The notes: generated by a model not told the origin, from the letters alone. A DNA stretch of 64,000 nucleotides from Hydrogenophaga sp. RAC07 (GCF_001713375.1 NZ_CP016449.1:2170001-2234000); one strand, 5' to 3'; counted from the first letter of the stretch, positions 1 to 7,811 are shown. Numbers and translations are program-made.

Positions 1-2
1 AG

Positions 3-101
3 GAAAACGAACATCTGCGCGCGGAGGTGGCGTACCTAAAAAAATTGGATGCCTTGGTTCGAGTGAATCGGCAAGCTGCGCAGAAAAAGCGCAAGCCGTG
101 A
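3..101 (+). CDS. IS3-family orfA, C-terminal fragment
   Basis: Only the last 32 codons of the helix-turn-helix/leucine-zipper protein of the element are present, because the window starts inside the gene. The visible residues (LRAEVAYLKKLDALV and a basic Gln/Lys-rich tail) match the C-terminus typical of IS150-group OrfA, which recognises the terminal repeats and multimerises through its zipper. The TGA stop at 99-101 overlaps the GTG start of orfB by four bases. A run of seven A residues lies inside this fragment and could redirect ribosomes into orfB. Confidence 0.8.
   Translation, partial: ENEHLRAEVAYLKKLDALVRVNRQAAQKKRKP
38..44 (+). promoter_or_regulatory. Candidate -1 frameshift site (A-AAA-AAA)
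   Basis: Seven consecutive A residues sit so that the orfA frame reads AAA AAA at 39-44. A -1 slip gives AAA AAA again at 38-43, a perfect X-XXY-YYZ heptamer. The -1 frame is then open from 38 straight into orfB, so slippage would make the OrfAB fusion transposase expected for IS3 elements. The geometry is seen directly; use of the site is inferred from the family. Confidence 0.6.
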
Positions 102-931
102 TCGGACTGAGGCAGGACCACCCGTTACCCGCGCTGCTCAAGGCCGCAGGGCTGTCGCGCAGCACGTTCTACTACCAGGCCAAAGTGCTTGAAGCCGGCG
201 ACAGGTACGCTGGGCTGAAGACGCGCATCCGTGCCATCTACGAGCGCCACAAGGGCCGATACGGATATCGGCGCATCACTGCTGCTCTTTGCCATGCAGG
301 CGAGGTCATCAACCACAAGACTGTTCAGCGTCTGATGCAGGCTCTTGGCCTGAAATCTCTGGTGCGACCCAAGAAGTACCGCTCCTACCGTGGACAGATC
401 GCCGCCGCTCCCAATTTGCTGAATCGCCAATTCGAGGCCAACGGAGCAAACCAGAAATGGGTGACTGATGTGACCGAATTCAATGTCGGGGGCAACAAGC
501 TCTACCTGTCCCCGGTGATGGACCTCTACAACGGGGAAATTGTGGCCTACGAGATGCTTGAGCGCCCTGTCTTCGCGCTGGTGGGGCGCATGCTGAAGAA
601 AGCGCTGGCCCGGCTCTCAGACCAAGATTCGCCGCTGCTTCACTCCGATCAGGGCTGGCAGTACCAGATGCCCGCCTACAGACGCCAACTCATCGACCAT
701 GGACTGCACCAAAGCATGTCGCGCAAGGGCAACTGTCTGGACAACGCAGCGATGGAGAGCTTCTTCGGCACGTTGAAAAGCGAGTTCTTCTACTTGACCA
801 AATTCGCAAGCATCAAGCAACTCCAGCAAGGCCTACATCGCTACATCCACTACTACAACCACCACCGCATCAAGCTCAAACTCAAAGGCCTGAGTCCAGT
901 TCAATACCGGATTCAGGCCTTGAGCCGCTGA
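98..931 (+). CDS. IS150-group transposase OrfB (DDE)
   Basis: This is the catalytic subunit of the IS3-type transposase, cutting and joining the element ends through a circular intermediate. The 277 residues begin with an HTH_21-like segment (RSTFYYQ, GRYGYRRI) followed by an rve integrase core. The DDE acids are visible in WVTDVTEF, in HSDQGWQYQ and in the LDNAAMESFFGTLKSE block. Length and motifs match intact family members, with no internal stop. It starts at a GTG that overlaps the orfA stop by four bases, and is probably expressed mainly as a frameshifted OrfAB fusion. The gene appears intact, so the copy could be active if its left part is complete. Confidence 0.93.
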   Translation: MIGLRQDHPLPALLKAAGLSRSTFYYQAKVLEAGDRYAGLKTRIRAIYERHKGRYGYRRITAALCHAGEVINHKTVQRLMQALGLKSLVRPKKYRSYRGQIAAAPNLLNRQFEANGANQKWVTDVTEFNVGGNKLYLSPVMDLYNGEIVAYEMLERPVFALVGRMLKKALARLSDQDSPLLHSDQGWQYQMPAYRRQLIDHGLHQSMSRKGNCLDNAAMESFFGTLKSEFFYLTKFASIKQLQQGLHRYIHYYNHHRIKLKLKGLSPVQYRIQALSR

Positions 932-938
932 CTTCTAA

Positions 939-966
939 CCGTCCAACTAATTGGGGTCAGTTCACA
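939..966 (+). repeat. Right terminal inverted repeat of the IS
   Basis: The stretch after the orfB stop contains GTCCAACTAATTGGGGTCAG and ends in CA. Read inward on the minus strand it begins TG and continues AACTGACCCC, the usual IS150-type end. The exact tip is either 964 or 966, because both read TG inward. Confidence 0.7.
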
Positions 967-980
967 CGGCCGGGTTTTTT
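967..980 (-). terminator. Half of a dnaB terminator, interrupted by the IS
   Basis: On the minus strand, just past the dnaB stop, the sequence reads AAAAAACCCGGCC and then runs directly into the IS end. The same A-run plus CCCGGCC arm begins the complete terminator at 4193-4225. The matching GGCCGGG arm is absent here, so the element seems to have inserted into the hairpin. The missing half, if it still exists, lies beyond the left end of the IS. Confidence 0.4.
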
Positions 981-996
981 GTTGTGCACCATCTGA

Positions 997-2421
997 TCAG
1001 AAGTCGCCACCGCCGGCCAGACTCTCGAAGCGCGTGAGCATGTTCAGGAAGGCCAGCTTCACCGTGCCCGTTGGGCCGTTTCGCTGCTTGCCGATGATGA
1101 TCTCGGCCACACCGGGTTCCTTGCACGCGTCCTTGGTGTAGTACTCGTCGCGGTAGATGAACATGATGATGTCCGCATCCTGCTCGATGGCGCCCGATTC
1201 GCGCAGGTCGCTCATCATGGGGCGTTTGTCGGTACGGGTCTCCACACTTCGGTTGAGCTGCGAGAGCGCAATCACAGGACACTGCAATTCCTTGGCCAGC
1301 ATCTTCAGGCCACGCGAGATCTCGCCCAGCTCGGAAGCTCGGTTGTCACCGTCGCCACCGCTGCCGCTCATGAGCTGCAAGTAGTCCACCACGATCAGGC
1401 CGAGCTTGCCGCACTGGCGCGAGAGGCGTCGTGCGTTGGCGCGCAGCACGCTGGCGGTGAGACCCGGGGTTTCGTCGATGTGCAGCGACACGTTGCGCAG
1501 CTTCTCGATGGCTTCGGTCAAGCGCGGCCACTCGTCGTCGGTGAGTTTGCCGTTGCGCAGGTGGGACTGGTTGATCCGGCCGATCGAGCCGACGATACGC
1601 ACCGCCAACTGCGAGGCACCCATCTCCATGGAAAACACCGCCACCGGCAGGCCTTCGTTGAGCGCCACGTGTTCGGCGATGTTGATCGCAAACGCGGTCT
1701 TGCCCATGGACGGGCGCGCGGCCAACACGACCAGATCACCGGCTTGCAGGCCTGAAGTCATGCGGTCCAGATCGACGAATCCGGTGGGCACGCCGGTGAT
1801 GTCGTTGGGGTTGTCGGCCATTTCCTGCACGCGGTCGAGCAGCTCGACCACCAGCGTGTCCATGCCCTGGAAGCCCTCCTTCATCCGCGAACCTTCTTCG
1901 CCGATGTTGAAGATCTTCTGCTCAGCCTCGTCGAGGATCTTGTCGACCGACTTGCCCTGCGTGTTGAAGGCTGCGGTGGCGATCTCGTCGCTGGCAGCCA
2001 CCAGTTTGCGCAGGATGGCGCGCTCACGCACGATCTCGGCGTAACGTCGGATGTTGGCCGCGCTCGGCACGTACTGCGCCAGCGAGTTCAAGTAAGCCAG
2101 ACCCCCGGCTTCCTCGGCTTTCCCGAGGTTCTGCAAGTGCTCGAAAACGGTCACCACGTCGGCGGGCTTGCTGGCGTTGACCATCGTGGCGATGGCCGAG
2201 TACGTCAGGCGGTGTTCGTAACGGTAGAAGTCGGAGTCGTTGACAAGATCCGCCACCCGGTCCCACGCGCCGTTGTCGAGCAGCAGGCCACCGAGCACGC
2301 TGGACTCGGCTTCGATGGAGTGCGGGGGAACACGCAACTGAGCGACCTGGCGGTCAGCTCCGCCGGCCTCGTCCAGGCCGGCATCAAAGGAGGAGAAGGA
2401 ACTGGAAAAAACGGCGGACAT
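997..2421 (-). CDS. dnaB: Replicative DNA helicase DnaB
   Basis: This is the hexameric 5'-3' helicase that unwinds DNA ahead of the replisome and recruits primase. The 474 residues show the N-terminal DnaB domain (IEAESSVLGGLLLDN near 37-50), a linker helix, and a RecA-like motor with Walker A ARPSMGKTAFA (Lys at about 241), the H3 segment DYLQL and the ALSQLNRSVE motif. Length is normal and no intein is present. It lies 200 bp downstream of rplI, a gene order common in betaproteobacteria. No good Shine-Dalgarno precedes the ATG. An IS150-type element now abuts its 3' end and seems to have broken its terminator. Confidence 0.97.
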   Translation of the reverse strand: MSAVFSSSFSSFDAGLDEAGGADRQVAQLRVPPHSIEAESSVLGGLLLDNGAWDRVADLVNDSDFYRYEHRLTYSAIATMVNASKPADVVTVFEHLQNLGKAEEAGGLAYLNSLAQYVPSAANIRRYAEIVRERAILRKLVAASDEIATAAFNTQGKSVDKILDEAEQKIFNIGEEGSRMKEGFQGMDTLVVELLDRVQEMADNPNDITGVPTGFVDLDRMTSGLQAGDLVVLAARPSMGKTAFAINIAEHVALNEGLPVAVFSMEMGASQLAVRIVGSIGRINQSHLRNGKLTDDEWPRLTEAIEKLRNVSLHIDETPGLTASVLRANARRLSRQCGKLGLIVVDYLQLMSGSGGDGDNRASELGEISRGLKMLAKELQCPVIALSQLNRSVETRTDKRPMMSDLRESGAIEQDADIIMFIYRDEYYTKDACKEPGVAEIIIGKQRNGPTGTVKLAFLNMLTRFESLAGGGDF

Positions 2422-2556
2422 CGGCGTGCAAAAAGTAAAGGGCCATGGTACGCGCTGGACCGTGGGAAGTCATGGGACAAGTCTGTGGACAAGTCCGGTA
2501 AAAGGGGTGGATGACGGACGGCCGGGCGGGCCTTTGGCGCAGCACCATACGCACAC

Positions 2557-2590
2557 AAAAAAAAGCCGCAGCCCGAAGGGCGGCGGCTTT
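2557..2590 (-). terminator. Rho-independent terminator of the rpsF-rplI operon
   Basis: On the minus strand an AAAGCCGC/GCGGCTTT stem with an inner GCCC/GGGC stem around a GAA loop is followed by eight T residues. It lies between the rplI stop and the dnaB start, so dnaB is probably transcribed separately. Confidence 0.85.
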
Positions 2591-2621
2591 CGAGCGAAGC
2601 GCCTGAGCGCTCGCGCGGGAC

Positions 2622-3074
2622 TCAGGCGGTTTCGCCGAGCACCGTGACGTTGACGTCGACCGTCACGTCGGTGTGCAGGTTCACGCTCACCGTGTAGTCG
2701 CCCACGTTCTTCAGGGGACCATTGGGCATGCGCACTTGCGACTTCGCAACCTTGAAGCCTTGTTTGTTCAGCTCTTCGGACACGTCGTGGTTGGTGACAG
2801 AGCCGAACAGGCGACCGTCAACACCGGCTTTTTGCGACAGCTTGACCGTCACAGCGGCAAGCTTCTCGCCCAAAGCCTGGGCTTCGGCGTGTTTGGCAGC
2901 GGCCACTTTTTCGAGTTCGACGCGGCGTGCTTCGAATTCGGCGATGGCGTTTTGCGTGGCGCGGCGGGCGCGGCCGGACGGAATCAGGAAGTTGCGGGCG
3001 TAGCCGTCCTTGACCTTGACCACATCGCCGAGGGCGCCGAGATTGACAACTTTGTCGAGCAGGATGATTTGCAT
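2622..3074 (-). CDS. rplI: 50S ribosomal protein L9
   Basis: This 150-residue protein is L9 of the large ribosomal subunit, which binds 23S rRNA near the L1 stalk. The N-terminal domain starts MQIILLDKV and carries the [17 protein letters not shown] signature. A long charged helix (about residues 41-75) leads to the C-terminal RNA-binding domain ending in TVLGETA. The ATG at 3074 is chosen because the family always starts MQIIL; the frame stays open further upstream but that extension overlaps rpsR and is not conserved. It is the last gene of the rpsF-priB-rpsR-rplI operon, 13 bp after rpsR. Confidence 0.97.
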   Translation of the reverse strand: MQIILLDKVVNLGALGDVVKVKDGYARNFLIPSGRARRATQNAIAEFEARRVELEKVAAAKHAEAQALGEKLAAVTVKLSQKAGVDGRLFGSVTNHDVSEELNKQGFKVAKSQVRMPNGPLKNVGDYTVSVNLHTDVTVDVNVTVLGETA

Positions 3075-3087
3075 GTCAGGCTCTCTT

Positions 3088-3369
3088 TCAGACGCGGTGC
3101 TGGTCGCTGTAAGGCAACATGCCGAGGAAGCGCGCACGCTTGATGGCGGTGTTGACCTGACGCTGGTAGAAGGCACGCGTGCCGGTCAGGCGCGCGGGGA
3201 TGATCTTGCCGTTTTCGGCGATGAAGTCGCGCAGGACATCCACGTCCTTGTAGTCGACTTCTTCGACGTTGGCCACGGTGAAGCGGCAGAAGCGCTTGCG
3301 CTTGAACAGCAGCGATTGGGTGTTGCGCTTGGGGCGCTTGTCTTTGTTGAAACGTTTGGGTGACGCCAT
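3088..3369 (-). CDS. rpsR: 30S ribosomal protein S18
   Basis: The 93 residues match S18, which pairs with S6 on the platform of the small ribosomal subunit. The basic N-terminus ([13 protein letters not shown]) and the core segments [23 protein letters not shown] and [13 protein letters not shown] are all in place. A shorter RFCRF motif near residue 26 marks the usual conserved region. It sits between priB and rplI, 11 bp after priB, in the classic ribosomal/primosomal operon, and its product is the obligate partner of RpsF encoded at the head of the same operon. Confidence 0.97.
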   Translation of the reverse strand: MASPKRFNKDKRPKRNTQSLLFKRKRFCRFTVANVEEVDYKDVDVLRDFIAENGKIIPARLTGTRAFYQRQVNTAIKRARFLGMLPYSDQHRV

Positions 3370-3380
3370 GATGGGCCTTC

Positions 3381-3668
3381 CTATGTCTTGCTGAAATCTT
3401 GGATGTGGAACACCACGCCTTTGCCGTTGCGCGCGTTGGTCAGGAAGCCGTGAAACTCACAAACCGAATCGAGACCCTGTCGGGAGAGGATTTCGGCGTG
3501 CGACCCGAAGGCGATGGCCCTGAGTTGCAGTTTCACTTGCCTGGGGGTGTCCAGTTCGACAATCTGCGACTCGTGTTCGAGCACGAGGTTGACGGCCGGT
3601 ATGCCTGCCGGTGTGTACCGCAGGCTCTGCACCTGCACCACCACGGCCGACAATTGAGTCTGGTTCAC
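3381..3668 (-). CDS. priB: Primosomal replication protein N (PriB)
   Basis: PriB is a small OB-fold single-stranded DNA-binding protein that stabilises PriA during replication restart. The 95 residues show the OB-fold pattern: an N-terminal strand [19 protein letters not shown], the LEHESQIVE turn, a central LQLRAIAFG strand and a C-terminal [16 protein letters not shown] hairpin. Length is normal for the family. Placement between rpsF and rpsR is diagnostic and links ribosomal protein and replication restart expression. The start at 3668 gives 26 bp after the rpsF stop. Confidence 0.93.
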   Translation of the reverse strand: MNQTQLSAVVVQVQSLRYTPAGIPAVNLVLEHESQIVELDTPRQVKLQLRAIAFGSHAEILSRQGLDSVCEFHGFLTNARNGKGVVFHIQDFSKT

Positions 3669-3694
3669 CCGTTGACGTTAACGCGCACCGGGCA

Positions 3695-4093
3695 TCATGC
3701 CTGGGCCTGTTCCTGCGGTTGGTGCTGCTGGGGGCGCTGCTCTGGCTGCTGAAGCTTGCGGGCTTCTTCGCGCTCGACCGACTTCATCATGGACGAAGGA
3801 CCGGTGTCGGCTTTTTTGCGCAGCACGGTGAGGTGGCGCAGCACGGCGTCGTTGAACTTGAAGGCGTGCTCCAGTTCGGCCATCACGGCCTGATCGGCCT
3901 CGATGTTGACGCACAGGTAGTGGGCCTTGGACAGCTTGTTGATCTGGTAAGCCATCTGGCGACGACCCCAGTCTTCAACGCGGTGGATCTTGCCGCCGCC
4001 GGCGGTGATCATGCCCTTGTAGCGCTCCAGCATGGCTGGAACTTGTTCGCTTTGATCCGGATGGATCAGCAAAACGATTTCGTAATGACGCAT
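3695..4093 (-). CDS. rpsF: 30S ribosomal protein S6
   Basis: S6 binds S18 and 16S rRNA in the central domain of the small subunit. The 132 residues begin [17 protein letters not shown], followed by the conserved [19 protein letters not shown] segment. A C-terminal extension (from about residue 105) is rich in Gln, Glu and Pro, as is common in betaproteobacteria. The ATG at 4093 is preceded by AAGGAGAG on the minus strand, which decides it over an in-frame upstream extension. It is the first gene of the operon; a -10-like TAGAAT and a leader hairpin lie upstream. Confidence 0.97.
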   Translation of the reverse strand: MRHYEIVLLIHPDQSEQVPAMLERYKGMITAGGGKIHRVEDWGRRQMAYQINKLSKAHYLCVNIEADQAVMAELEHAFKFNDAVLRHLTVLRKKADTGPSSMMKSVEREEARKLQQPEQRPQQHQPQEQAQA

Positions 4094-4112
4094 GGACTCT
4101 CCTTGTGGATTC

Positions 4113-4132
4113 GCCCACCTGCAAAGGCGGGC
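4113..4132 (-). promoter_or_regulatory. Leader hairpin upstream of rpsF
   Basis: On the minus strand GCCCGCC pairs with GGTGGGC (one G-U) around a six-base loop, 19 bases before the rpsF start. Leaders of this operon in many bacteria carry an S6:S18-binding RNA structure with a CCG element. The CCG is present here, but the match to that motif is only suggestive. Confidence 0.3.
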
Positions 4133-4185
4133 TTGGGTTGGAGCTGCCCCCAGCGTCAGATGGGGTGCAGCAAGGCAAGCCCACG

Positions 4186-4194
4186 ATTCTAGCA
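4186..4194 (-). promoter_or_regulatory. Extended -10 promoter for rpsF operon
   Basis: Minus-strand TGCTAGAAT, an extended -10 pattern, lies about 95 bases before the rpsF start and directly after the terminator of the preceding transcription unit. No clear -35 is visible because the T-run of that terminator occupies the position. Confidence 0.4.
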
Positions 4195-4225
4195 AAAAAC
4201 CCGGCCAGTCGTGAAACTGGCCGGG
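4193..4225 (-). terminator. Rho-independent terminator after the symporter gene
   Basis: A perfect 10-bp stem CCCGGCCAGT/ACTGGCCGGG with a six-base loop is followed on the minus strand by six T residues. It ends the unit that includes the 703-residue symporter at 4282-6393 and insulates the rpsF operon. Confidence 0.9.
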
Positions 4226-4281
4226 TTCCTGGGCTCACCGGCCGCCGAAGCGGGCAGTGAGCAGGGTGACTGAGGCTGCGC

Positions 4282-6393
4282 TCAGTTCATGCGCAGGCTG
4301 GGGTAACGCACGTGTTCCACCAGCTGCTGGACCTTGCGGCTCGGGGCCGGGGTGACCAGGCTCAGCAGGATGATCACGGCAAAACCGACCGGCACGCCAA
4401 ACACGCCGGCCGAGATCGGCAGGATGCCGAACCACAGCTCGATGGGCGAGGTCACGCCGAAGATGCCGCGCATCCAGGGCTGGGTGGTCACCATGTAGTA
4501 CACGGTGATGCCCAGACCGGCGACCATGCCGGCGGAGGCGGCAATGCCGGTGGCGCGCTTCCAGAAGATGCCGAGCACCAGCGCCGGGAAGAACGCTGCC
4601 GCCGCGAACGAGAACGCCGCAGAGACCAGGAACAGGATGTCCGCCGGTTTCTGCGCCGCCACATACGCCGCACACAGGGCCACGATCAGCAGCAGCATCT
4701 TGGAGATGGTGACGCGGCGGGCCGTGGATGCGTTGGGGTCGATCATCTTGTAGTACAGGTCGTGCGACAGCGCGTTGGCGATGGTGAGCAGCAAACCATC
4801 GGCCGTGGACAGCGCAGCGGCCAGGCCACCGGCGGCCACCAGACCCGAGATCACGTACGGCAAGCCACCAATTTCAGGCGTGGCCAGCACGATGATGTCG
4901 CCACCGATGGTCATCTCGTTGAGCTGCAGCAGGCCGTCCTTGTTGATATCGGTGATCGACATCAGCGAAGGATCCACCTTGTTCCACGAAGCCACCCAGG
5001 CGGGCAACTGGTCAAACGGCGTGCCGACCAGCACATGGAACACCTCGTATTTCACCAGCACGGCCAAAGCCGGGGCGGTGAAGTACAGCAGGAAGATGAA
5101 GAACAGCGACCATGTGACCGACTCGCGCGCTTCCCGCACGCTGGGCACCGTGTAGTAGCGCATCAGGATGTGCGGCAGCGCGGCCGTGCCGATCATCAGG
5201 CAGAAGATCAGCGCCAGGAAGTTCAGCCGCGAGGTGTCGTAGGCCGCCACGGCGGCTGCATCACCATTGGGATCTCCCGAGAACTGCTGCGCGTGCGGCG
5301 GCATGCCGTTGAGCGGTCGCGCCTTGGTGTCGGCAGCGGCTTTGGCGCGCGTCCAGGCGGCCTTGGCTGCAGCTTCGTCCTTGGGCAGATCCGCAATCGC
5401 CTTTTCAGCAGCGGAGAGCTCGGCCGACGGTGCATTGGCAGCGCGCAACTGGGCCAGCTTGGCTTCGGCGGCGGCCTTGTCGGCAGCCAGCGCAGCGGCG
5501 GGGTTCTTGAGCTTCTCAGCCAGTGCGGCCGAACGCTGCTTGAAGATCTCGCGAACTTCCAGCTCTTTCGGATCGGCTGCCAGCAGCTTTTCCTTGGCCG
5601 TGACCTTCTCCAGCTGGAAGCCGTAGATGGCCTGCGGCACCGGCACGCTGGTCTGTTTTACCGACAACCACACCACCGGGATCATGTAAGCCACGATCAG
5701 GATGATGTACTGCGCCACCTGCGTCCAGGTCACGGCGCGCATGCCGCCCAGGAACGAGCACACCAGAATGCCGCCCAGCCCCAGGAAGATCCCGAGTTCG
5801 AAAGCCACGCCGGTCAGGCGCGAGGTGATCAGGCCCACGCCATAGATCTGCGCGACCACGTAGGTGAACGAGCAGAGAATGGCCGCAAAGATGCCGATGA
5901 AACGAGGCAGGTTGCCGCCGTAGCGCTCACCCAGGAAGTCGGGAATGGTGAACTGACCGAACTTGCGCAGGTAGGGTGCGAGGAACAGCGCCACCAGGCA
6001 GTAACCACCGGTCCAGCCCATGATGAAGGCCAGGCCGCTGTAGCCGGTCAGGTAGAGCGTACCGGCCATGCCGATGAACGACGCGGCAGACATCCAGTCC
6101 GCGCCCGTGGCCATGCCGTTGTAGACCGCTGGAACCCGTCGCCCCGCCACGTAGTACTCGGCGGCGTCGGTGGTGCGACTCATGATGCCGATGCCGGCGT
6201 ACAGGCCGATGGTGGCGAGCAGAAAGATGAAGCCGATCCATTCGCGCGACAACCCCATTTGCTCGAGGATGGCCAGGGCCACCACGAACACGAAGAAGCC
6301 ACCGGTGTACCACTTGTACACCTTGTTGAGCTGCTGTTTGAATGCCTTGTTGCTGCCGGAGCCGCCGGCGCCCGTTTCGAACATGCCTGCCAT
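4282..6393 (-). CDS. Sodium:solute symporter, VC_2705 subfamily (acetate/carboxylate permease-like)
   Basis: A 703-residue SSS-family (SLC5-like) permease expected to couple Na+ entry to uptake of a small carboxylate. About 13 membrane segments are visible, with the family marks EYYVAGRRVPAVYNGMATGADWMSAASF and SAADGLL-type helix (ALSTADGLLLTIANALSHDLYY). Residues about 263-359 are an Ala/Lys/Glu-rich, probably coiled-coil loop inserted between two helices, which makes the protein longer than its relative at 19001. ATG 6393 is preceded by GAGGA at good spacing and lies four bases after the DUF4212 gene, so the two are translationally linked. The substrate is inferred from the family, not shown. 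Confidence 0.9.
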   Translation of the reverse strand: MAGMFETGAGGSGSNKAFKQQLNKVYKWYTGGFFVFVVALAILEQMGLSREWIGFIFLLATIGLYAGIGIMSRTTDAAEYYVAGRRVPAVYNGMATGADWMSAASFIGMAGTLYLTGYSGLAFIMGWTGGYCLVALFLAPYLRKFGQFTIPDFLGERYGGNLPRFIGIFAAILCSFTYVVAQIYGVGLITSRLTGVAFELGIFLGLGGILVCSFLGGMRAVTWTQVAQYIILIVAYMIPVVWLSVKQTSVPVPQAIYGFQLEKVTAKEKLLAADPKELEVREIFKQRSAALAEKLKNPAAALAADKAAAEAKLAQLRAANAPSAELSAAEKAIADLPKDEAAAKAAWTRAKAAADTKARPLNGMPPHAQQFSGDPNGDAAAVAAYDTSRLNFLALIFCLMIGTAALPHILMRYYTVPSVREARESVTWSLFFIFLLYFTAPALAVLVKYEVFHVLVGTPFDQLPAWVASWNKVDPSLMSITDINKDGLLQLNEMTIGGDIIVLATPEIGGLPYVISGLVAAGGLAAALSTADGLLLTIANALSHDLYYKMIDPNASTARRVTISKMLLLIVALCAAYVAAQKPADILFLVSAAFSFAAAAFFPALVLGIFWKRATGIAASAGMVAGLGITVYYMVTTQPWMRGIFGVTSPIELWFGILPISAGVFGVPVGFAVIILLSLVTPAPSRKVQQLVEHVRYPSLRMN

Positions 6394-6397
6394 GGTG

Positions 6398-6658
6398 TTA
6401 TTCCTCGGTCTCTTCGACACCGTGTTCGATGTCGAGTTTGTTCATGTACCAGGCGTAGTACCCAATGATCACGCAGTACACAGCCAAGGCGCCTTGTGCA
6501 CCCACCCAGAAGCTGAACGGCCAACCGAAGAAGTTGAAGCTCAGTTCACGTGCGAAGTAGCTCACCACGAACGTCACGACGAACCATATTGCGAGCAATA
6601 TGGCGGTGACGTTGAGGTTTTTCCGCCAGTAGCGGCGGTGCTTGTCAGTCAGTTCCAT
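6398..6658 (-). CDS. DUF4212 small membrane partner of the symporter
   Basis: An 86-residue protein with two transmembrane helices (about residues 15-37 and 49-73) separated by the short FNFFGWPFSFWVGAQGALA segment typical of DUF4212. These proteins are encoded directly before VC_2705-type symporters and are thought to be small subunits, by analogy to YjcH/DUF485 beside ActP. ATG 6658 is chosen because GGAGG lies eight bases upstream; further in-frame ATG/GTG codons upstream lack this. The stop lies four bases before the symporter start. A second copy of the pair is at 19001-21131. Confidence 0.9.
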   Translation of the reverse strand: MELTDKHRRYWRKNLNVTAILLAIWFVVTFVVSYFARELSFNFFGWPFSFWVGAQGALAVYCVIIGYYAWYMNKLDIEHGVEETEE

Positions 6659-6753
6659 GCGATCGACCTCCATCAAGAACACCCTCTCGGGCACATCACG
6701 GACACCACCCCAGTCCCCCCGGGCAGCCTGCAACCCGTCCGCGTTTCTCGGCA

Positions 6754-6773
6754 ACCGGCTCCCACCGGCTCCC
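6754..6773 (+). repeat. Tandem 10-bp repeat ACCGGCTCCC x2
   Basis: Two exact head-to-tail copies of ACCGGCTCCC lie in the 147-bp gap between the TPR gene and the DUF4212 gene. No T-rich terminator accompanies them. The gap may hold a promoter for the DUF4212-symporter pair, but no clear promoter is visible. Confidence 0.35.
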
Positions 6774-6805
6774 CCTTTTGGCGGCTGCGCAGCAGCAGCG
6801 TGAAA

Positions 6806-7384
6806 TCAGGCCTGGGCTTGTTGCCCAAGACCGGTCTCACGCTCCAGCTGAGCGGCCACTTTCGGCTCGAACTTTTGGAGGTGGCGAATGATCTTCGCGG
6901 CCTCGTCGGGTTCTTGCCGGTCCACATGAACCCGGGCCAGCTGGTACCAGCCGTAGGGGCTCATCGGTTGCAGTTCGGTGTTCTTGCGCAGGGCGGTGAC
7001 GGCTTCGTCGAAGCGGCGCTGGCGGATGAGACTCAGGGCCAGGCCGTACCAGGCCCGGTCGAGTTGCGGATCGAGTTCGGTGGCGCGCCGGAAAGCCGCT
7101 TCGGCTTGTTCCAGGTGGCCCATTTCTTCGCTGAGGTAACCCAGGTTGAACCAGCCCGCGGGCTGGGTGGGCTGGGCGGCCACCAGTTGCTGCAAAGCCT
7201 GCTGTGCGCCGGCCTTGTCGCCGAGCTCGGCCAGCAGGTGGGCTCGGGTGGCCAGCGCGTAGGGATCGGTCGCGTGTGTGTCGAGCAGGTCACCCACCCG
7301 CTCCAGTGCTCGCTCGCGCTGACCAAACAGCACCAGCGCGCGAATCTGCAGCTGGACGAACTTGCGGTTGAGCGTACGGTTCAT
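6806..7384 (-). CDS. Tetratricopeptide repeat protein
   Basis: A 192-residue protein made largely of TPR helix pairs. Repeats with the usual small/large residue pattern are visible around AGWFNLGYLSEEMGHLEQAEAAFRRATELDP and AWYGLALSLIRQRRFDEAVTALRKNTELQP-type segments (about residues 85-150), flanked by less regular pairs. TPR proteins act as scaffolds; no enzymatic motif and no signal peptide are present, so it is probably cytoplasmic. Its ATG overlaps the stop of the upstream small membrane protein gene by four bases (ATGA), showing coupled translation. Its partner is unknown, but the adjacent membrane protein is the obvious candidate. Confidence 0.8.
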   Translation of the reverse strand: MNRTLNRKFVQLQIRALVLFGQRERALERVGDLLDTHATDPYALATRAHLLAELGDKAGAQQALQQLVAAQPTQPAGWFNLGYLSEEMGHLEQAEAAFRRATELDPQLDRAWYGLALSLIRQRRFDEAVTALRKNTELQPMSPYGWYQLARVHVDRQEPDEAAKIIRHLQKFEPKVAAQLERETGLGQQAQA

Positions 7385-7677
7385 TGACACAGCGCCACCC
7401 CGATCTTCAAACAATGGTTGACCTTGGTCAGCGTCACCGCCACCCAGATGAAGGCCAGAAGGAAGAACGCCACCAGAGGCAGGTGGCGTTCGAGCACAAA
7501 CTTTGGCGTCACCAGACGGGCCACCTGCACAAACGGTTTTCCCATTTGTTGAAGCACCTGGTAGAAGAGATTGGTGTCCCTGCGCTTGCCGGCGAGCAAG
7601 CCCAGCACCCATTGGCCGACGAGCGCCAGCAGGGCGATTTCGGTGATCAGCTTGACCGCGGAAATGAAGAACAGCAT
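7381..7677 (-). CDS. Small two- to three-helix membrane protein of unknown function
   Basis: A protein of about 98 residues starting MLFFISAVKLI, with hydrophobic stretches at about 1-28 (ITEIALLALVGQWVLGLLAG) and 66-84 (LPLVAFFLLAFIWVAVTL). Between them is a basic segment, KRRDTNLFYQVLQQMGKPF. I do not recognise a named family. A GTG two codons upstream (7683) is an alternative start; the ATG was preferred because no strong ribosome site favours either. It is the first gene of the unit that continues into the TPR gene by a four-base overlap, and the divergent CBS-DUF294 gene lies about 130 bases away. Confidence 0.65.
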   Translation of the reverse strand: MLFFISAVKLITEIALLALVGQWVLGLLAGKRRDTNLFYQVLQQMGKPFVQVARLVTPKFVLERHLPLVAFFLLAFIWVAVTLTKVNHCLKIGVALCQ

Positions 7678-7716
7678 GGGCACTTCGATTGTTTGGCGCC
7701 ATTCTGGATTTGCAAC

Positions 7717-7733
7717 TTACCGCTTTCTTACAG
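7717..7733 (+). promoter_or_regulatory. Shared 17-bp motif TTACCGCTTTCTTACAG (copy 1)
   Basis: This motif lies in the divergent gap between the small membrane protein gene and the CBS-DUF294 gene. A copy with one mismatch lies at 21238-21254 in the gap between the second DUF4212-symporter unit and the DUF485-actP unit. Its position in two divergent control regions of related transport clusters suggests a common regulator-binding site; this is inference. Confidence 0.45.
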
Positions 7734-7811
7734 AAGCTCCTGCAGCCCGTTTGAGGCAGGTCAAACCCTCTAAGTGTTTACCCGCACCGCTATATGAATG
7801 AGGGATATACG

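Larger units (their letters stand above)
1..966 (+). mobile_element. IS3-family element, IS150 group, right part only
   Basis: The window opens inside an insertion sequence. Visible are the end of orfA, a complete orfB transposase, and a right terminal repeat close to position 964-966 whose inward sequence (TGAACTGACCCC, read on the minus strand) matches the tip seen in IS150-group elements. The left end lies outside the window, so target-site duplication cannot be checked. The element points away from the shared end with dnaB and stops about 30 bases past the dnaB stop codon. Group assignment rests on close resemblance of orfB to the IS150 transposase. Confidence 0.9.

Noticed and set aside
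4312..6468. Long open frame antisense to the first symporter
   Set aside because: Same cause: composition typical of antisense frames in high-GC DNA, while the minus strand encodes a clear SSS permease.
6806..7677. Toxin-antitoxin pair
   Set aside because: The two small overlapping genes encode a membrane protein and a TPR protein, with no toxin or DNA-binding motif.
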